Below are positions 1-8,377 of a stretch of 64,000 bases of DNA, in pieces. Every line of letters starts with the position of its first letter. Within the stretch, counting starts at the first letter, position 1. The notes under the pieces were generated by a model that was given only the letters and a program-made list of their open reading frames with translations, did no database searches and had not been told where the DNA came from. The position numbers and the translations under genes are program-made. Source of the stretch: Pseudomonas fluorescens (lineage in GTDB: Bacteria; Pseudomonadota; Gammaproteobacteria; Pseudomonadales; Pseudomonadaceae); assembly GCF_019212185.1 (NCBI RefSeq), contig NZ_CP078138.1, positions 2,958,501 through 3,022,500 of the forward strand, written 5' to 3'.

Positions 1-165
1 GTCAACGGCGGGGCGATTGCCATCGGGCATCCGTTCGGCATGTCCGGTGCGCGGATGGTCGGCCACGCCTTGCTCGAAGGGCGCCGGCGTGGCGTGCGCT
101 ACGTGGTGATCGCCATGTGCATCGGTGGCGGCATGGGCGCTGCCGGCCTGTTTGAACTGCCATAA
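1..165 (+). CDS. Thiolase (acetyl-CoA acetyltransferase family), C-terminal fragment
   Basis: Only the last 54 codons are in the window; the gene begins upstream of base 1. The fragment has the two C-terminal hallmarks of thiolases: [10 protein letters not shown], carrying the catalytic His, and [12 protein letters not shown], carrying the catalytic Cys that deprotonates the nucleophile. These enzymes cleave or condense 3-ketoacyl-CoA. The gene ends 64 bases before a LuxR-type regulator and lies on the same strand as the DUF1329 and KshA-like oxygenase genes, so it probably belongs to the same catabolic locus. Which substrate it uses cannot be told from this fragment. Confidence 0.9.
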   Translation, partial: VNGGAIAIGHPFGMSGARMVGHALLEGRRRGVRYVVIAMCIGGGMGAAGLFELP

Positions 166-229
166 GGCGTTGCGCTGGACATTCAATCCATGAGGGCCTG
201 GCAGCCAGGCCCGCTGCTGGGGAAGGGTT

Positions 230-1432
230 ATGCAAAGTTGTCTGGCCAATGCCGAGGTCCTCACGCAAATGGGCCTGGAGCTGGCGGAGTACGAGCGGAT
301 CATCGGCAACATCTACGATTCGGCAATGGATACCCGGCGCCTGGGCGACTCGTTGCGCCAGATCCGCGAACTGTTCAAGGCGAATTTCGTCACCCTGATC
401 TTGCGGGTGCAGGACGAGCCATTGCTGTCGCCGATGATCGTTGCCGGCGATGTCGAGTCGGGGGAGGGTGGCATCAACCACTATGCCTACTACGCCAAAT
501 CCAGCCTGTTCGACGGCCTGCATACCGACACGGTGTTCACCGTCGACCAACTGATCAGCGACACCGAATGGCGGCGTTCGGCGTTTTACCTGCTGTACTG
601 CGAACCCTATGACTGCTTTCACATGCTCGGCGCCGATATCCGCATGCCGGACGGCGGCACCGTGCGCTTTCGGATCAACCGCCCGGAAAGTCATCCACGC
701 TTCGCCGACACTGAGCGGGCGATGTGCGCGATGCTCTTGCCGCACCTGCGCCGGGCCCTGCACATGCATGCCATGCTCGATCGCAGCGAGTCGCTGGGCA
801 GCCTCTATTCACAAACCATCAATCGCCTGGCGGTGGCGACCATCGTCCTCGATGAAAACGGCACGGTGGTGCAACTTAATCCGGTGGCGCGAGAAATTCT
901 CGACAGCCAGGACGGCCTGAAGATTGTCGGCGGGCGCCTGGAGGCGACGTACCCCAGCGACAATCGCGAGTTGTCGCGCCTGGTGCGCAACGCCTTCCAG
1001 CGTGCCCGGCAGGGTGCGGTCAAGGGCCTGCAGGTGGCCGAGGCGACTTCGATTTCCAGGCCTTCGGGGCAGGTCAACCTGGGAGTAGTGGTGGAGTTGA
1101 TCCCGTCCCAGGAGCTGCTCGAAGGTCACGGCAAACCAACGGTGGTGGTGTACGTGCGCGACGCGGTGGGCAAGTCGCTGGTCAGCGCCGGACTGACCTC
1201 GCAGCTGTACAACCTGACCCCGGCCGAAACCGCGCTGGCCCTGGAATTGGCCAACGGCCTGTCGCTGGAGGAAGCCTCGGAGACCCTGAACATCCGCCGC
1301 AACACGGCCCGTGCACACCTGCGTTCGATCTTCTCCAAGACCGGCGTGCGGCGCCAGACCGAGCTGGTGCGGATCATGCTCAACAGCGTGGTGGCACTGG
1401 GCGCGCCGCAAGCTGCGGTGGCGCAAGGCTGA
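230..1432 (+). CDS. LuxR-family transcriptional regulator (C-terminal HTH)
   Basis: A 400-residue protein with a LuxR-type helix-turn-helix at about residues 325-382 (NLTPAETALALELANG, then NIRRNTARAHLRSIFSKTGV). The long N-terminal part has no recognisable phosphoacceptor or autoinducer domain; residues 200-310 look PAS-like (TIVLDENGTVVQLNPVAREIL). The start at 230 is preceded by GGGGAAGGGTT. Large stand-alone LuxR proteins of this build often sit beside steroid, terpenoid or aromatic catabolic genes, and here it lies between a thiolase and the DUF1329/Rieske genes. It is a likely local activator; its ligand is unknown. Confidence 0.85.
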   Translation: MQSCLANAEVLTQMGLELAEYERIIGNIYDSAMDTRRLGDSLRQIRELFKANFVTLILRVQDEPLLSPMIVAGDVESGEGGINHYAYYAKSSLFDGLHTDTVFTVDQLISDTEWRRSAFYLLYCEPYDCFHMLGADIRMPDGGTVRFRINRPESHPRFADTERAMCAMLLPHLRRALHMHAMLDRSESLGSLYSQTINRLAVATIVLDENGTVVQLNPVAREILDSQDGLKIVGGRLEATYPSDNRELSRLVRNAFQRARQGAVKGLQVAEATSISRPSGQVNLGVVVELIPSQELLEGHGKPTVVVYVRDAVGKSLVSAGLTSQLYNLTPAETALALELANGLSLEEASETLNIRRNTARAHLRSIFSKTGVRRQTELVRIMLNSVVALGAPQAAVAQG

Positions 1433-1527
1433 GGTGAAAATGCGTTAGTCCGTGCGGACGATGCTGCCGGGCTCCTGGCCTGTCGATACTGGGCAACCCA
1501 TGTCGAACCGGAAAAAGGAGAACAACA

Positions 1528-2904
1528 ATGATCGGCAGTTATCAGTCCCCGGGCCGGGCCCTGGCGCTACTTCTGGGATGCAGTCTCGCCGCTCCCGCTT
1601 TTGCCGCACCCGAGGACGTCGCGCGCCTGGGTCAGGACCTGACCTGCGTTGGCGCGGAAAAAGCCGGCAATGCCGACGGCAGCATCCCGGCGTTCAGCGG
1701 CAAATGGTTGGGCGTTCCGCCTCACGTCGACTTCAAGGGCACTGGCAATCACCCGGTGGACCCGTACCCGGAGGAAAAGCCGCTGTTCGTGATCACCGCG
1801 CAGAACATGGCGCAGTACGCCGAACAGTTGTCTGACGGCCAAAAAGCCCTGTTCAAGCTGTACCCGGCCACTTACAAAATGCCGGTCTATCCGAGTCACC
1901 GCGATTTCCGCTTCGCGGATTCGGTGTGCCAGGCCTCCCGCGAAAATGCCAAGGTGGCGCGGCTGGTGGATGACGGCGAAGGGGTGGTGGGCAAGACCGG
2001 CGGCACCGCGTTTCCGGTTCCGCGCAGCGGCCTGGAGTTGCTGAAAAATGCCTCGACCTTCACCCTGCGTGCCTGGACCGAGGAATACGTTTCCGACAAC
2101 GCCTATGTGCTCAAGGACGGCAACATCAACTGGGGCCGCGTGCACTCGCGTAACCTGGCGCCGGGGCTGGAGCCGGGCAAGGTCGGCGAGACCACCGGCA
2201 ACTCGTCGTTCTACCTCAACGAGACCCTGCTGCCGCAGCGGGACAAGGGCGAGATCAACACCGGTACCGAGTTCTGGAACGACAAGACCGAGCCGCGTCA
2301 GTCCTGGCGCTATGATCCGGGCACGCGTCGGGTTCGCCAGTCGCCGGGCTATGGCTTCGACATGTCGTTCCCGGGCAGCGGTGGTTCGCTCACCGTCGAT
2401 GAGGTGCGGCTGTTCAACGGATCCGGGCAACGCTACGACTGGAAGATCGTCGGCAAGCGCGAGATGTTCATCCCCTACAACACCTATCGCCTACACGCGG
2501 CCAACCTCAAGTACGCCGATCTGCTGACCCCCGGCCACATCAATCCGGATGCGCTGCGTTTCGAGCGGCATCGGGTCTGGGAGCTGGAAGGCACCCTCAA
2601 GCCGGGTTATCGCCACCTCTACGGCAAGCGCAAGTTGTACATCGACGAAGACACCTGGTTCCCGATGCTCGCCGACAACTACGACAACCGTGGCGAACTG
2701 TGGCGCACTTCGATGCTGAATTTCTTTTATGCCTATGAAACCCAGCGTCCGCAGGCCGGCGTCGGCTTGTACTACGACCTCAACGCCGGCAGCTACCTGG
2801 CGTTCAACCTGATCAACGAGCAGCGCAACGGCTACCAATTGAACAAGCCAGGTTTCAGTCCCAAGGACTTCGGTCCTGAAGCGGCGCGGCGTTTCGGCCA
2901 GTAA
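1528..2904 (+). CDS. DUF1329 domain secreted protein
   Basis: A 458-residue protein with a signal peptide (hydrophobic ALALLLGCSLAAPAFA, cleavage after about residue 26), so periplasmic or outer-membrane associated. The body has the conserved pattern of DUF1329 proteins, including the Gly-Asp-Gly-Ser/IPxFxG start (NADGSIPAFSGKW) and the aromatic-rich C-terminal half (LYIDEDTWFPMLADNYD). The fold is thought to resemble lipoprotein carriers such as LolA/LolB. DUF1329 genes often accompany DUF1302 porin-like and RND transport genes in clusters for hydrophobic substrates. A strong Shine-Dalgarno sequence (AAAAAGGAGAACAACA) precedes the ATG. The exact function is unknown. Confidence 0.85.
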   Translation: MIGSYQSPGRALALLLGCSLAAPAFAAPEDVARLGQDLTCVGAEKAGNADGSIPAFSGKWLGVPPHVDFKGTGNHPVDPYPEEKPLFVITAQNMAQYAEQLSDGQKALFKLYPATYKMPVYPSHRDFRFADSVCQASRENAKVARLVDDGEGVVGKTGGTAFPVPRSGLELLKNASTFTLRAWTEEYVSDNAYVLKDGNINWGRVHSRNLAPGLEPGKVGETTGNSSFYLNETLLPQRDKGEINTGTEFWNDKTEPRQSWRYDPGTRRVRQSPGYGFDMSFPGSGGSLTVDEVRLFNGSGQRYDWKIVGKREMFIPYNTYRLHAANLKYADLLTPGHINPDALRFERHRVWELEGTLKPGYRHLYGKRKLYIDEDTWFPMLADNYDNRGELWRTSMLNFFYAYETQRPQAGVGLYYDLNAGSYLAFNLINEQRNGYQLNKPGFSPKDFGPEAARRFGQ

Positions 2905-2910
2905 AGCCGG

Positions 2911-2942
2911 GGCAGGGCGCCCGCTCACAGGCAGGGCGCCCG
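2911..2942. repeat. 13-bp tandem direct repeat with GGGCGCCC palindromes
   Basis: GGCAGGGCGCCCG occurs at 2911-2923 and again at 2930-2942, just after the DUF1329 stop codon. Each copy contains the self-complementary GGGCGCCC, and the two copies can also pair with each other. There is no T-run, so this is not a standard intrinsic terminator; it may slow or end transcription before the oxygenase gene. Confidence 0.5.
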
Positions 2943-3084
2943 TTGCGAGTGGCTCGCGTTTGACCTAGTCCAATTGAACGATGTCGCCCTTGCGCGGCTG
3001 CTCAATCATGTTTGCCATGGGATCACCCTGATTTTCATAGGGGTACTGCACGCCCCGACGTCTGCAATCGAGGAAACAATAACA

Positions 3085-4125
3085 ATGACCAAACTCGCTG
3101 AACTGAACATCGAGACCGCGCAGCGTACCCACCGTTACGCGCGCGGCTGGCACTGCCTGGGCAACGCTGCCGACTACCGTGACGGCAAGCCCCACACCCT
3201 GGAAGTCTTCGGCACCCGCCTGGTGGCGTTTGCCGACAGCCAGGGCAACATCAGCGTGCTCGATGCCTATTGCCCGCACATGGGCGCCGACCTGTCCCAG
3301 GGCACCATCGAGAATGATCGCCTGGTGTGCCCGTTCCACCACTGGAAGTACGATGGCGGCGGCAAGTGCGTGGAGATTCCCTACTGCAAGCGCATTCCGC
3401 CCAAGGCCAAGACCCGCAGCTGGTTGACCTGCGAGGAAAACAACCTGCTGTTCGTCTGGAACAACCCGGAAGGCCGTCCGCCGAAAGAAGGCGTGATCAT
3501 TCCGCACCTGCCGGAGATGGATGATCCGGACTGGATTCACGACTGGAACATCGACACCATGCACATCGAAACCAACCCCCGCGAGTTGGTCGACAACCTG
3601 GTGGACGCCCAGCACTTCGGCCCGGTCCACGGCACGCCGACCAAGTATTTCGCCAACGTCTTCGAAGGCCACATCGGCCACCAGATCTTCCACGGCGACT
3701 CCGAGCGCCTCGGTGGCGACCTGATCGCGCCGTCGGCCTACTACGGCCCGGCCACTCACTTCACCCACATCAGCTCGATGTTCGGCGACGTGCGCATCCA
3801 CGCGATCCTGCTCAACAGCCACGCGCCGGTGACGCCCAACAGCTTCGACCTGCGCTTCGGTTGCATGGTCAAGCGCATTCCGGGCTGGACCGAAGAGCAG
3901 AATCAGGAAGTAGCGCGGGCTTACGTCCAGGGCAACCGCGATTCGTTCTACCAGGACGTGGTGATCTGGAAGCACAAGATCCGCATCGACAAGCCGGTAC
4001 TGGCCGAGACCGACGGCCCGGTCTATCAACTGCGTGAGTGGTACGAGCAGTTCTTCACCGACGAGGACCAGGTGCCGGCGAGCATGGCCGAGCGTCGCGA
4101 ATTCATCACCGTCGACGAACGCTGA
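3085..4125 (+). CDS. KshA-like Rieske non-haem iron oxygenase
   Basis: A 346-residue oxygenase. The Rieske [2Fe-2S] ligands are Cys63-x-His65 (CPHMGADL) and Cys82-x2-His85 (CPFHHWKYDG). The mononuclear iron site is Asp174-x2-His177-x4-His182 (VDAQHFGPVHG). Several stretches match what I remember of mycobacterial KshA, the oxygenase of 3-ketosteroid 9-alpha-hydroxylase: LDAYCPHMG, NVFEGHI, QDVVIWKHKIRID and VYQLREWYEQF. The start at 3085 follows GAGGAAACAATAAC; the longer open frame upstream has no such signal. It needs a ferredoxin reductase partner (KshB type), which is not in the window. The family call is firm, the steroid substrate is inference. Confidence 0.88.
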   Translation: MTKLAELNIETAQRTHRYARGWHCLGNAADYRDGKPHTLEVFGTRLVAFADSQGNISVLDAYCPHMGADLSQGTIENDRLVCPFHHWKYDGGGKCVEIPYCKRIPPKAKTRSWLTCEENNLLFVWNNPEGRPPKEGVIIPHLPEMDDPDWIHDWNIDTMHIETNPRELVDNLVDAQHFGPVHGTPTKYFANVFEGHIGHQIFHGDSERLGGDLIAPSAYYGPATHFTHISSMFGDVRIHAILLNSHAPVTPNSFDLRFGCMVKRIPGWTEEQNQEVARAYVQGNRDSFYQDVVIWKHKIRIDKPVLAETDGPVYQLREWYEQFFTDEDQVPASMAERREFITVDER

Positions 4126-4219
4126 GCGCTGAAGGAAAACCCCGGTAGGCAGCAATCACTGCCTGCCGGGGGCTCGATGGAAAGGCGCCGCTGGCCTGTC
4201 ATACAAGAGAGCACTGACA

Positions 4220-4390
4220 ATGAAAACAAGAAATCATGTTGCTTATTCTGTTCCGTTGACGATTCTGCTTCTGATCCTGCTCGCCGCCCTGCTGGCGCCG
4301 CCCGAGCCGACCAACATTCGGTTGTGCAAGCAATACAGTCAGTGCGTGGTGGCGATTCCGAGTTTCAGTGGGTGGCCGGGGTTGCGTTGA
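4220..4390 (+). CDS. Small single-pass membrane protein, hypothetical
   Basis: A 56-residue frame that starts with ATG 94 bases after the oxygenase stop codon. Residues 13-28 form one hydrophobic segment (PLTILLLILLAALLAP), followed by a short, probably periplasmic tail with two Cys (LCKQYSQC). No family is recognised. The ribosome binding site is weak (AGAGCACTGACA). Its position directly after the oxygenase and before a REP-like palindrome suggests it is the last gene of that unit. It could be a chance frame. Confidence 0.45.
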   Translation: MKTRNHVAYSVPLTILLLILLAALLAPPEPTNIRLCKQYSQCVVAIPSFSGWPGLR

Positions 4391-4423
4391 GAACTGCGGT
4401 CATTTACGACCTGCCACGAATAT

Positions 4424-4542
4424 TGTGGGAGCGAGCCTGTCGAATCGTCGCACCGTCGCGAAGGCGGTGTGTCAGACGATTGATAGTTGTCTGAACCGGC
4501 CTCTTCGCGACGGTGCGACGATTCGACAGGCTCGCTCCCACA
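4424..4542. repeat. REP-type palindromic doublet with 40-bp perfect inverted repeat
   Basis: The left arm 4424-4463 begins TGTGGGAGCGAGCCTGTCGA. The right arm 4503-4542 is its exact reverse complement over 40 bases. The 39-base loop holds a smaller hairpin (CAGAC...GTCTG). The GTGGGAGCGAGCCTG core is the usual Pseudomonas REP motif, so this is a pair of REPs in opposite orientation, as mobilised by REP-associated tyrosine transposases. It separates the oxygenase unit from the lipoprotein gene. Confidence 0.85.
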
Positions 4543-4663
4543 GGAAAAATTGCAATCATTAGCTGTACCCACGACCACACATCCGCTAATTTTCGCGCCT
4601 GCAACGGGCCACTAGACTTGAGAGGGGGGATGAAATCAACGCACCTGAATCAGGAGATCTGTG

Positions 4664-5107
4664 ATGAACAGAAAATCTTGGCTGGCGTTGGTGGTGATCG
4701 CAGGGACTCTTTCAGGTTGTGCGAGTCGTTCTGAAATTGTCGATGTACCCCTCGAGGCTACCGCGCAAAATCCCGAGCATATCGCTCGCGCCACCCTCAG
4801 TCCGGTGGGCAATCAAACCAGCATCCAGCTGACCCTCGGCGGCGTGCCGCACGACCTGGCGCTGCCCAGTCGTATCGACACCGCCCTTTACGCCGGCAAT
4901 TGCCAGCACCTCGCCGCGCAACCGGTCTACCGCACCCGGCACGTCAACAACGTCGATTACCCCTCGATGGCCCCGCGTACGCGCTACTGGGCCCAGGCTC
5001 CGGTGGCGCTTACCGAACTGGCCAAGGGTGACTATGCCTTGCTGGTGCGCAGCAGCCCGGCCGATGGTAGCCGGCCACTGTTCTGCGGCAACATCAGCGC
5101 CGGTTAG
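4664..5107 (+). CDS. Small lipoprotein, hypothetical
   Basis: A 147-residue protein with a lipoprotein signal peptide: MNRKSWLALVVIAGTLSGC, with lipobox LSGC and lipidation expected at Cys19. The mature part is mostly beta-like and includes two further Cys residues, one near the middle (GNCQHL) and one at the end (FCGN), which may form a disulfide. The ATG at 4664 follows CAGGAGATCTGTG. I do not recognise a named family. It is followed by a convergent MFS gene. Confidence 0.75.
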   Translation: MNRKSWLALVVIAGTLSGCASRSEIVDVPLEATAQNPEHIARATLSPVGNQTSIQLTLGGVPHDLALPSRIDTALYAGNCQHLAAQPVYRTRHVNNVDYPSMAPRTRYWAQAPVALTELAKGDYALLVRSSPADGSRPLFCGNISAG

Positions 5108-5165
5108 CCGCGCATCGAACTGTGGCCTGCGCATCTTCCGCCAGGCCATGGTGAGGACCGCTCAC

Positions 5166-6353
5166 TCAACATTTTGACCCGCCCCCCACCGCGCCACCCA
5201 GCCAATAAAACCCGCCACCGACCATCACAAACAGCACCAGCATCACAAAGATGCTATGCGCCGGCTGCGTCGCCAACAGCAGTCCGCACAACACCGGCCC
5301 CAGCGCCGCGCCGAGGTTGCCGAGGTTTTGTGCGGCGTAGTACATGCCGCGCAGGTGGTTGGGGGCGATGTTGTCGATGAACATGTATTCGGCGGGGAAC
5401 ACGATGATTTCGCCGAGGGTGAACACCGCCATGGCGATCACCCAGATCAGCAGGCTGTCGGCCAGGGCGAAGCCGATCAGGCCGAGGATGAACAGACTTA
5501 GGCCCGCCGCCAGCCACAGGTTCAGGTGACGCTGGCTGATGCGCCGGCCGATGCTGTATTGCAGGCAGATCACCAGCGTCGCATTGGTGGCGACGATGCT
5601 GCTGATCACGCGGTAGGTGTTTTCCGGCGTGGTGGTGGTCACCAGGTACTGCGAGAGCCAGGCGGTGAATTGGCCGAACACCACGGCGCACAGCAGTCCG
5701 CCGAGGGTGAAGCAGACCAGCCGCTGGTCGCGCAACAGCAGTCTGCCCACCGCCAGGAACGGCGCCGGCTGCGGGTCGAGGTTGCTCAGGCCGCGCTCGC
5801 CCCAGCGCCAATAGGCCAGGGTAAACCCGGCGGACAACCCGGCGGACAACACGAACGGCAGGCTGATATCCAGCTGCGCCAGCCCGGCACCGAGAAACGG
5901 GCCGACCGCATAGCCAATGTTGGTCAGGGTGTACTTGATGGAAAATGCTTCGCTGCGCTCAGCCACCGGCAGCAGGTTGCCAAAGCCGGATTTGACCGCG
6001 ATGTCGATCACCGCATAGGCCAGGTTGATCGCCACCAGGCACAGGTAGAACAGCCACAGGTCGCCGGCGAGAAAGGTGCCGAGAAAGCCGGTGGCATAGA
6101 GGCCGCTGAAAGTCAGGATCAGCCAGAAGTTGGCCAGTTTGTCCAACAGGAAACCGCCGTACAGGCTCAACAGCGAGCCGATGATCAGCGTGCTGCCGAC
6201 CACCAGACCGATCTCGGCAACGTTCAGGCCGAAACGGCTGGACAGGTAAATCACCAGATAGGGCAGGGTGATCGCCCGGGCGAGGGTCAGTACGCTGGTG
6301 GCCGTCAGCAGCAGGTTCACCGCCCGGGGATAGTGTTTCAGCGTCGCGAGCAT
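5166..6353 (-). CDS. MFS transporter (multidrug-efflux type)
   Basis: A 395-residue integral membrane protein with about 12 hydrophobic segments. The loop between TM2 and TM3 carries the MFS signature (GGFLLDKLANFW). The overall look is of the drug:H+ antiporter branch (MdtH/YdeE-like). The gene is transcribed divergently from a LysR regulator 100 bases away, the usual arrangement for a regulator-controlled exporter. The start is preceded by GAGGCACGG. The substrate is unknown. Confidence 0.85.
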   Translation of the reverse strand: MLATLKHYPRAVNLLLTATSVLTLARAITLPYLVIYLSSRFGLNVAEIGLVVGSTLIIGSLLSLYGGFLLDKLANFWLILTFSGLYATGFLGTFLAGDLWLFYLCLVAINLAYAVIDIAVKSGFGNLLPVAERSEAFSIKYTLTNIGYAVGPFLGAGLAQLDISLPFVLSAGLSAGFTLAYWRWGERGLSNLDPQPAPFLAVGRLLLRDQRLVCFTLGGLLCAVVFGQFTAWLSQYLVTTTTPENTYRVISSIVATNATLVICLQYSIGRRISQRHLNLWLAAGLSLFILGLIGFALADSLLIWVIAMAVFTLGEIIVFPAEYMFIDNIAPNHLRGMYYAAQNLGNLGAALGPVLCGLLLATQPAHSIFVMLVLFVMVGGGFYWLGGAVGGGSKC

Positions 6354-6453
6354 CCGTGCCTCATGGGTGCAGGTTGATGGCGTTCAAGCTTACTGCTGAA
6401 TCAGCTTCTGATTTATGATGATTTTTACTCCGTAAATTGAACTGAGTTCATCA

Positions 6454-7371
6454 ATGTCGATGTTTGCTTCCGAACGCCTGAAAGGGATTGATGTGTTCGT
6501 CTGCGTCACGCAAGCGGGCAGTTTCAAGGCGGCTGCCGAGAAAATGCACCTGACCGGCTCGGCCATCAGTAAAAGTATTGCGCGTCTGGAAAGCCGGCTG
6601 GGGACGCGGCTGTTCGAGCGCACTACCCGCCGTCTGGCGCTGACTGATGCCGGCACTGCTTTCTATCGCACTTGCACCGGGGTACTGGCCGATCTGGAGG
6701 AAGCCGAGCTGGCACTGCAGGCTGAAGTCAGCGAGCCCTGCGGCCGGGTGCGCATCGACCTGCCGGGGGCATTCGGTCGGGCGCGGGTGCTGCCGATCCT
6801 CCTGCGCTGGCTCGAGGAGCATCCCGGGTTGATCCCGCACATCACCTTTTCCGATGGTTTTATCGAGCCGTTCCAGGAGGGGGTGGATGTGCAGGTGCGC
6901 ATTGGTGGCGTCGACACCTGGCCGGACACGGTCGGCCAACGACTCTTGGGCCGCGAGTGGCATGTGTTGTGTGCGGCGCCTGGCTATCTGGCCCGGCGAG
7001 GCACGCCGCTGACCGAGCGCGATCTCGATGATCACCAATGCATCGCCTATGGCTGGGTCGACGGCACGGTTAGCCCCTGGACCTTTGCCGGCGACTCCAC
7101 GGGAACAACCCTGCGCCGCCACGTGCCGGCGCGTCTGGTGGTGGGCAATGGCGAAGGCTTGCTGATGGCCGCTCTGGCCGGCAGCGGCATCGCCCAGCTA
7201 CCCTCGTGGCTGATCCAGCAGCAGTTGGCCGACGGTACATTGGTCGAAGTTTTGCCGCACTTGGCCAGCGAGGGCCTGCCGATCCATCTGGCGTGGCTCA
7301 AGAGTCGCCAGGCCTTGCCCAGGGTCAGTGCCTTGCTGCAGGTGCTGGCGGCTGAGCTGACCGCACGATGA
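6454..7371 (+). CDS. LysR-family transcriptional regulator
   Basis: A 305-residue LysR protein. The winged HTH lies at about residues 8-66 (GSFKAAAEKMHLTGSAISKSI, then LGTRLFERTTRRLALTDAG), followed by a periplasmic-binding-like effector domain (from about residue 90, GRVRIDLPGAFGRARVLPIL). It is divergent from the MFS gene at 5166-6353 and probably controls it. Met3 is an alternative start; neither has a strong ribosome binding site. Confidence 0.88.
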   Translation: MSMFASERLKGIDVFVCVTQAGSFKAAAEKMHLTGSAISKSIARLESRLGTRLFERTTRRLALTDAGTAFYRTCTGVLADLEEAELALQAEVSEPCGRVRIDLPGAFGRARVLPILLRWLEEHPGLIPHITFSDGFIEPFQEGVDVQVRIGGVDTWPDTVGQRLLGREWHVLCAAPGYLARRGTPLTERDLDDHQCIAYGWVDGTVSPWTFAGDSTGTTLRRHVPARLVVGNGEGLLMAALAGSGIAQLPSWLIQQQLADGTLVEVLPHLASEGLPIHLAWLKSRQALPRVSALLQVLAAELTAR

Positions 7372-7402
7372 CCTTTCAACCCAGCGCTCAAAGGAGCTAC
7401 CC

Positions 7403-7867
7403 GTGACATCAGGACACTGTCTGTGCACATCCGTGGGCTTTTCCCTCAAGGTCCAGCCACGTTTTTTCTATCGCTGCCATTGCAGCCTGTGCCGCCTGCA
7501 GACCGGAGTCGGGCATAACCTCGCGACCCTGGTCAGGGCCGAGGATTTTCACTGGGTGCAGGGGCATGAGTTGATTCGCAGCTGGCAAAAGCCCAGTGGC
7601 TACCGCAACGACTTCTGCGGCCAATGCGGCTCGACCGTGCCCAATCCGCTGCGCGAATCGCCTTATGTCTGGGTCCCCCTGGGTTTGCTCGACAGTGCGC
7701 TGGAAATGCGCTGCGTCGGCGACTTCTGCAGCGCCGACGCCATGCCCTGGGACGACCATCGTTCGGCCCACTGCTTTGACGCGGCGACGCCGTCGCTGGC
7801 GTTTTTGCTCGACAGGTTGCAGGTCAATCAGGGGGAAATTGCGCTGGAGCAACAGGATGCGGACTAA
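7403..7867 (+). CDS. GFA/CENP-V family zinc-binding protein
   Basis: A 154-residue protein of the GFA family (glutathione-dependent formaldehyde-activating enzyme-like, beta-tent fold). The zinc ligands are visible as Cys6-x-Cys8, Cys25-x-Cys27-x2-Cys30 and Cys72-x2-Cys75. The start is GTG at 7403, placed well behind AAGGAGCTACCC. Most family members have no proven enzyme activity. It follows the LysR gene by 31 bases and may be cotranscribed with it. Confidence 0.85.
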   Translation: MTSGHCLCTSVGFSLKVQPRFFYRCHCSLCRLQTGVGHNLATLVRAEDFHWVQGHELIRSWQKPSGYRNDFCGQCGSTVPNPLRESPYVWVPLGLLDSALEMRCVGDFCSADAMPWDDHRSAHCFDAATPSLAFLLDRLQVNQGEIALEQQDAD

Positions 7868-7948
7868 AATGGAGGATAACCCTCGCTGTATAACGCCTAT
7901 ACCTTAATGGCACCGATTTCCGGTGCCTGAGTCACGGGAGAACAGCTC

Positions 7949-8200
7949 ATGTCCATGTTCCGGATTTCGACCTTGATGGCGGCGATTGTGATGATGCTCG
8001 CCTCCCAGCTGGCCTGGGCCACCGAGCAAGGCCAGCAACGGCGCGCCGCGCGTGATGTACGCCAGGAGACCCGTCAGGACGCGCGCCAGACCAAACACGA
8101 CTGCCGCGCCGCCGACCAGAAAAACAACCCGCAATGCCGTCAGGACAAACGCCAGACCAAACAGCAGGGGCGGGAGCAGGCGCGGGATATCAAGTATTGA
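7949..8200 (+). CDS. Small secreted Arg/Gln-rich basic protein
   Basis: An 83-residue protein with a signal peptide (MAAIVMMLASQLAWA, cleavage near residue 24). The mature 58 residues are almost entirely polar and rich in Arg, Gln, Lys and Asp (repeating R/K-Q-x-x-R units such as RQETRQDARQTK), with two Cys (DCRAAD, NPQCRQ). The composition suggests a helical or disordered periplasmic protein. A GGGAGAACAGCTC ribosome binding site precedes it, and a GGCACCG/CGGTGCC hairpin lies just upstream at 7909-7927. No named function is known to me. Confidence 0.75.
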   Translation: MSMFRISTLMAAIVMMLASQLAWATEQGQQRRAARDVRQETRQDARQTKHDCRAADQKNNPQCRQDKRQTKQQGREQARDIKY

Positions 8201-8249
8201 GGGGTAGAAAACACAACACAGGCTCAGCGCCGGTGTTGTGCATTGAACA

Positions 8250-8377
8250 CTGAGCGAGCTCGCTCGCGAAGAACCGGAGGCCACCGCGTTGAATCAGGCA
8301 GAACGCGTTATCGTTGACGTTTTGCGCTGCGCTGCGGCGGCCCGACAAGCCAGCTCCTACAGGGTATTTAGCCTGCT
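8250..8377. repeat. REP-like intergenic sequence
   Basis: This gap holds TGAGCGAGCTCGCTCGCGAAG and, at 8340-8362, CCCGACAAGCCAGCTCCTAC. Both are degenerate halves of the Pseudomonas REP palindromes. It lies between the convergent small secreted protein gene and the TonB receptor gene. No gene is visible in it. Confidence 0.5.

Noticed and set aside
2965..4155. Long minus-strand frame opposite the KshA-like gene
   Set aside because: Shadow of the Rieske gene: low-complexity Val/Ala/Leu/His-rich protein, no start signal, and the plus strand encodes intact cofactor motifs.
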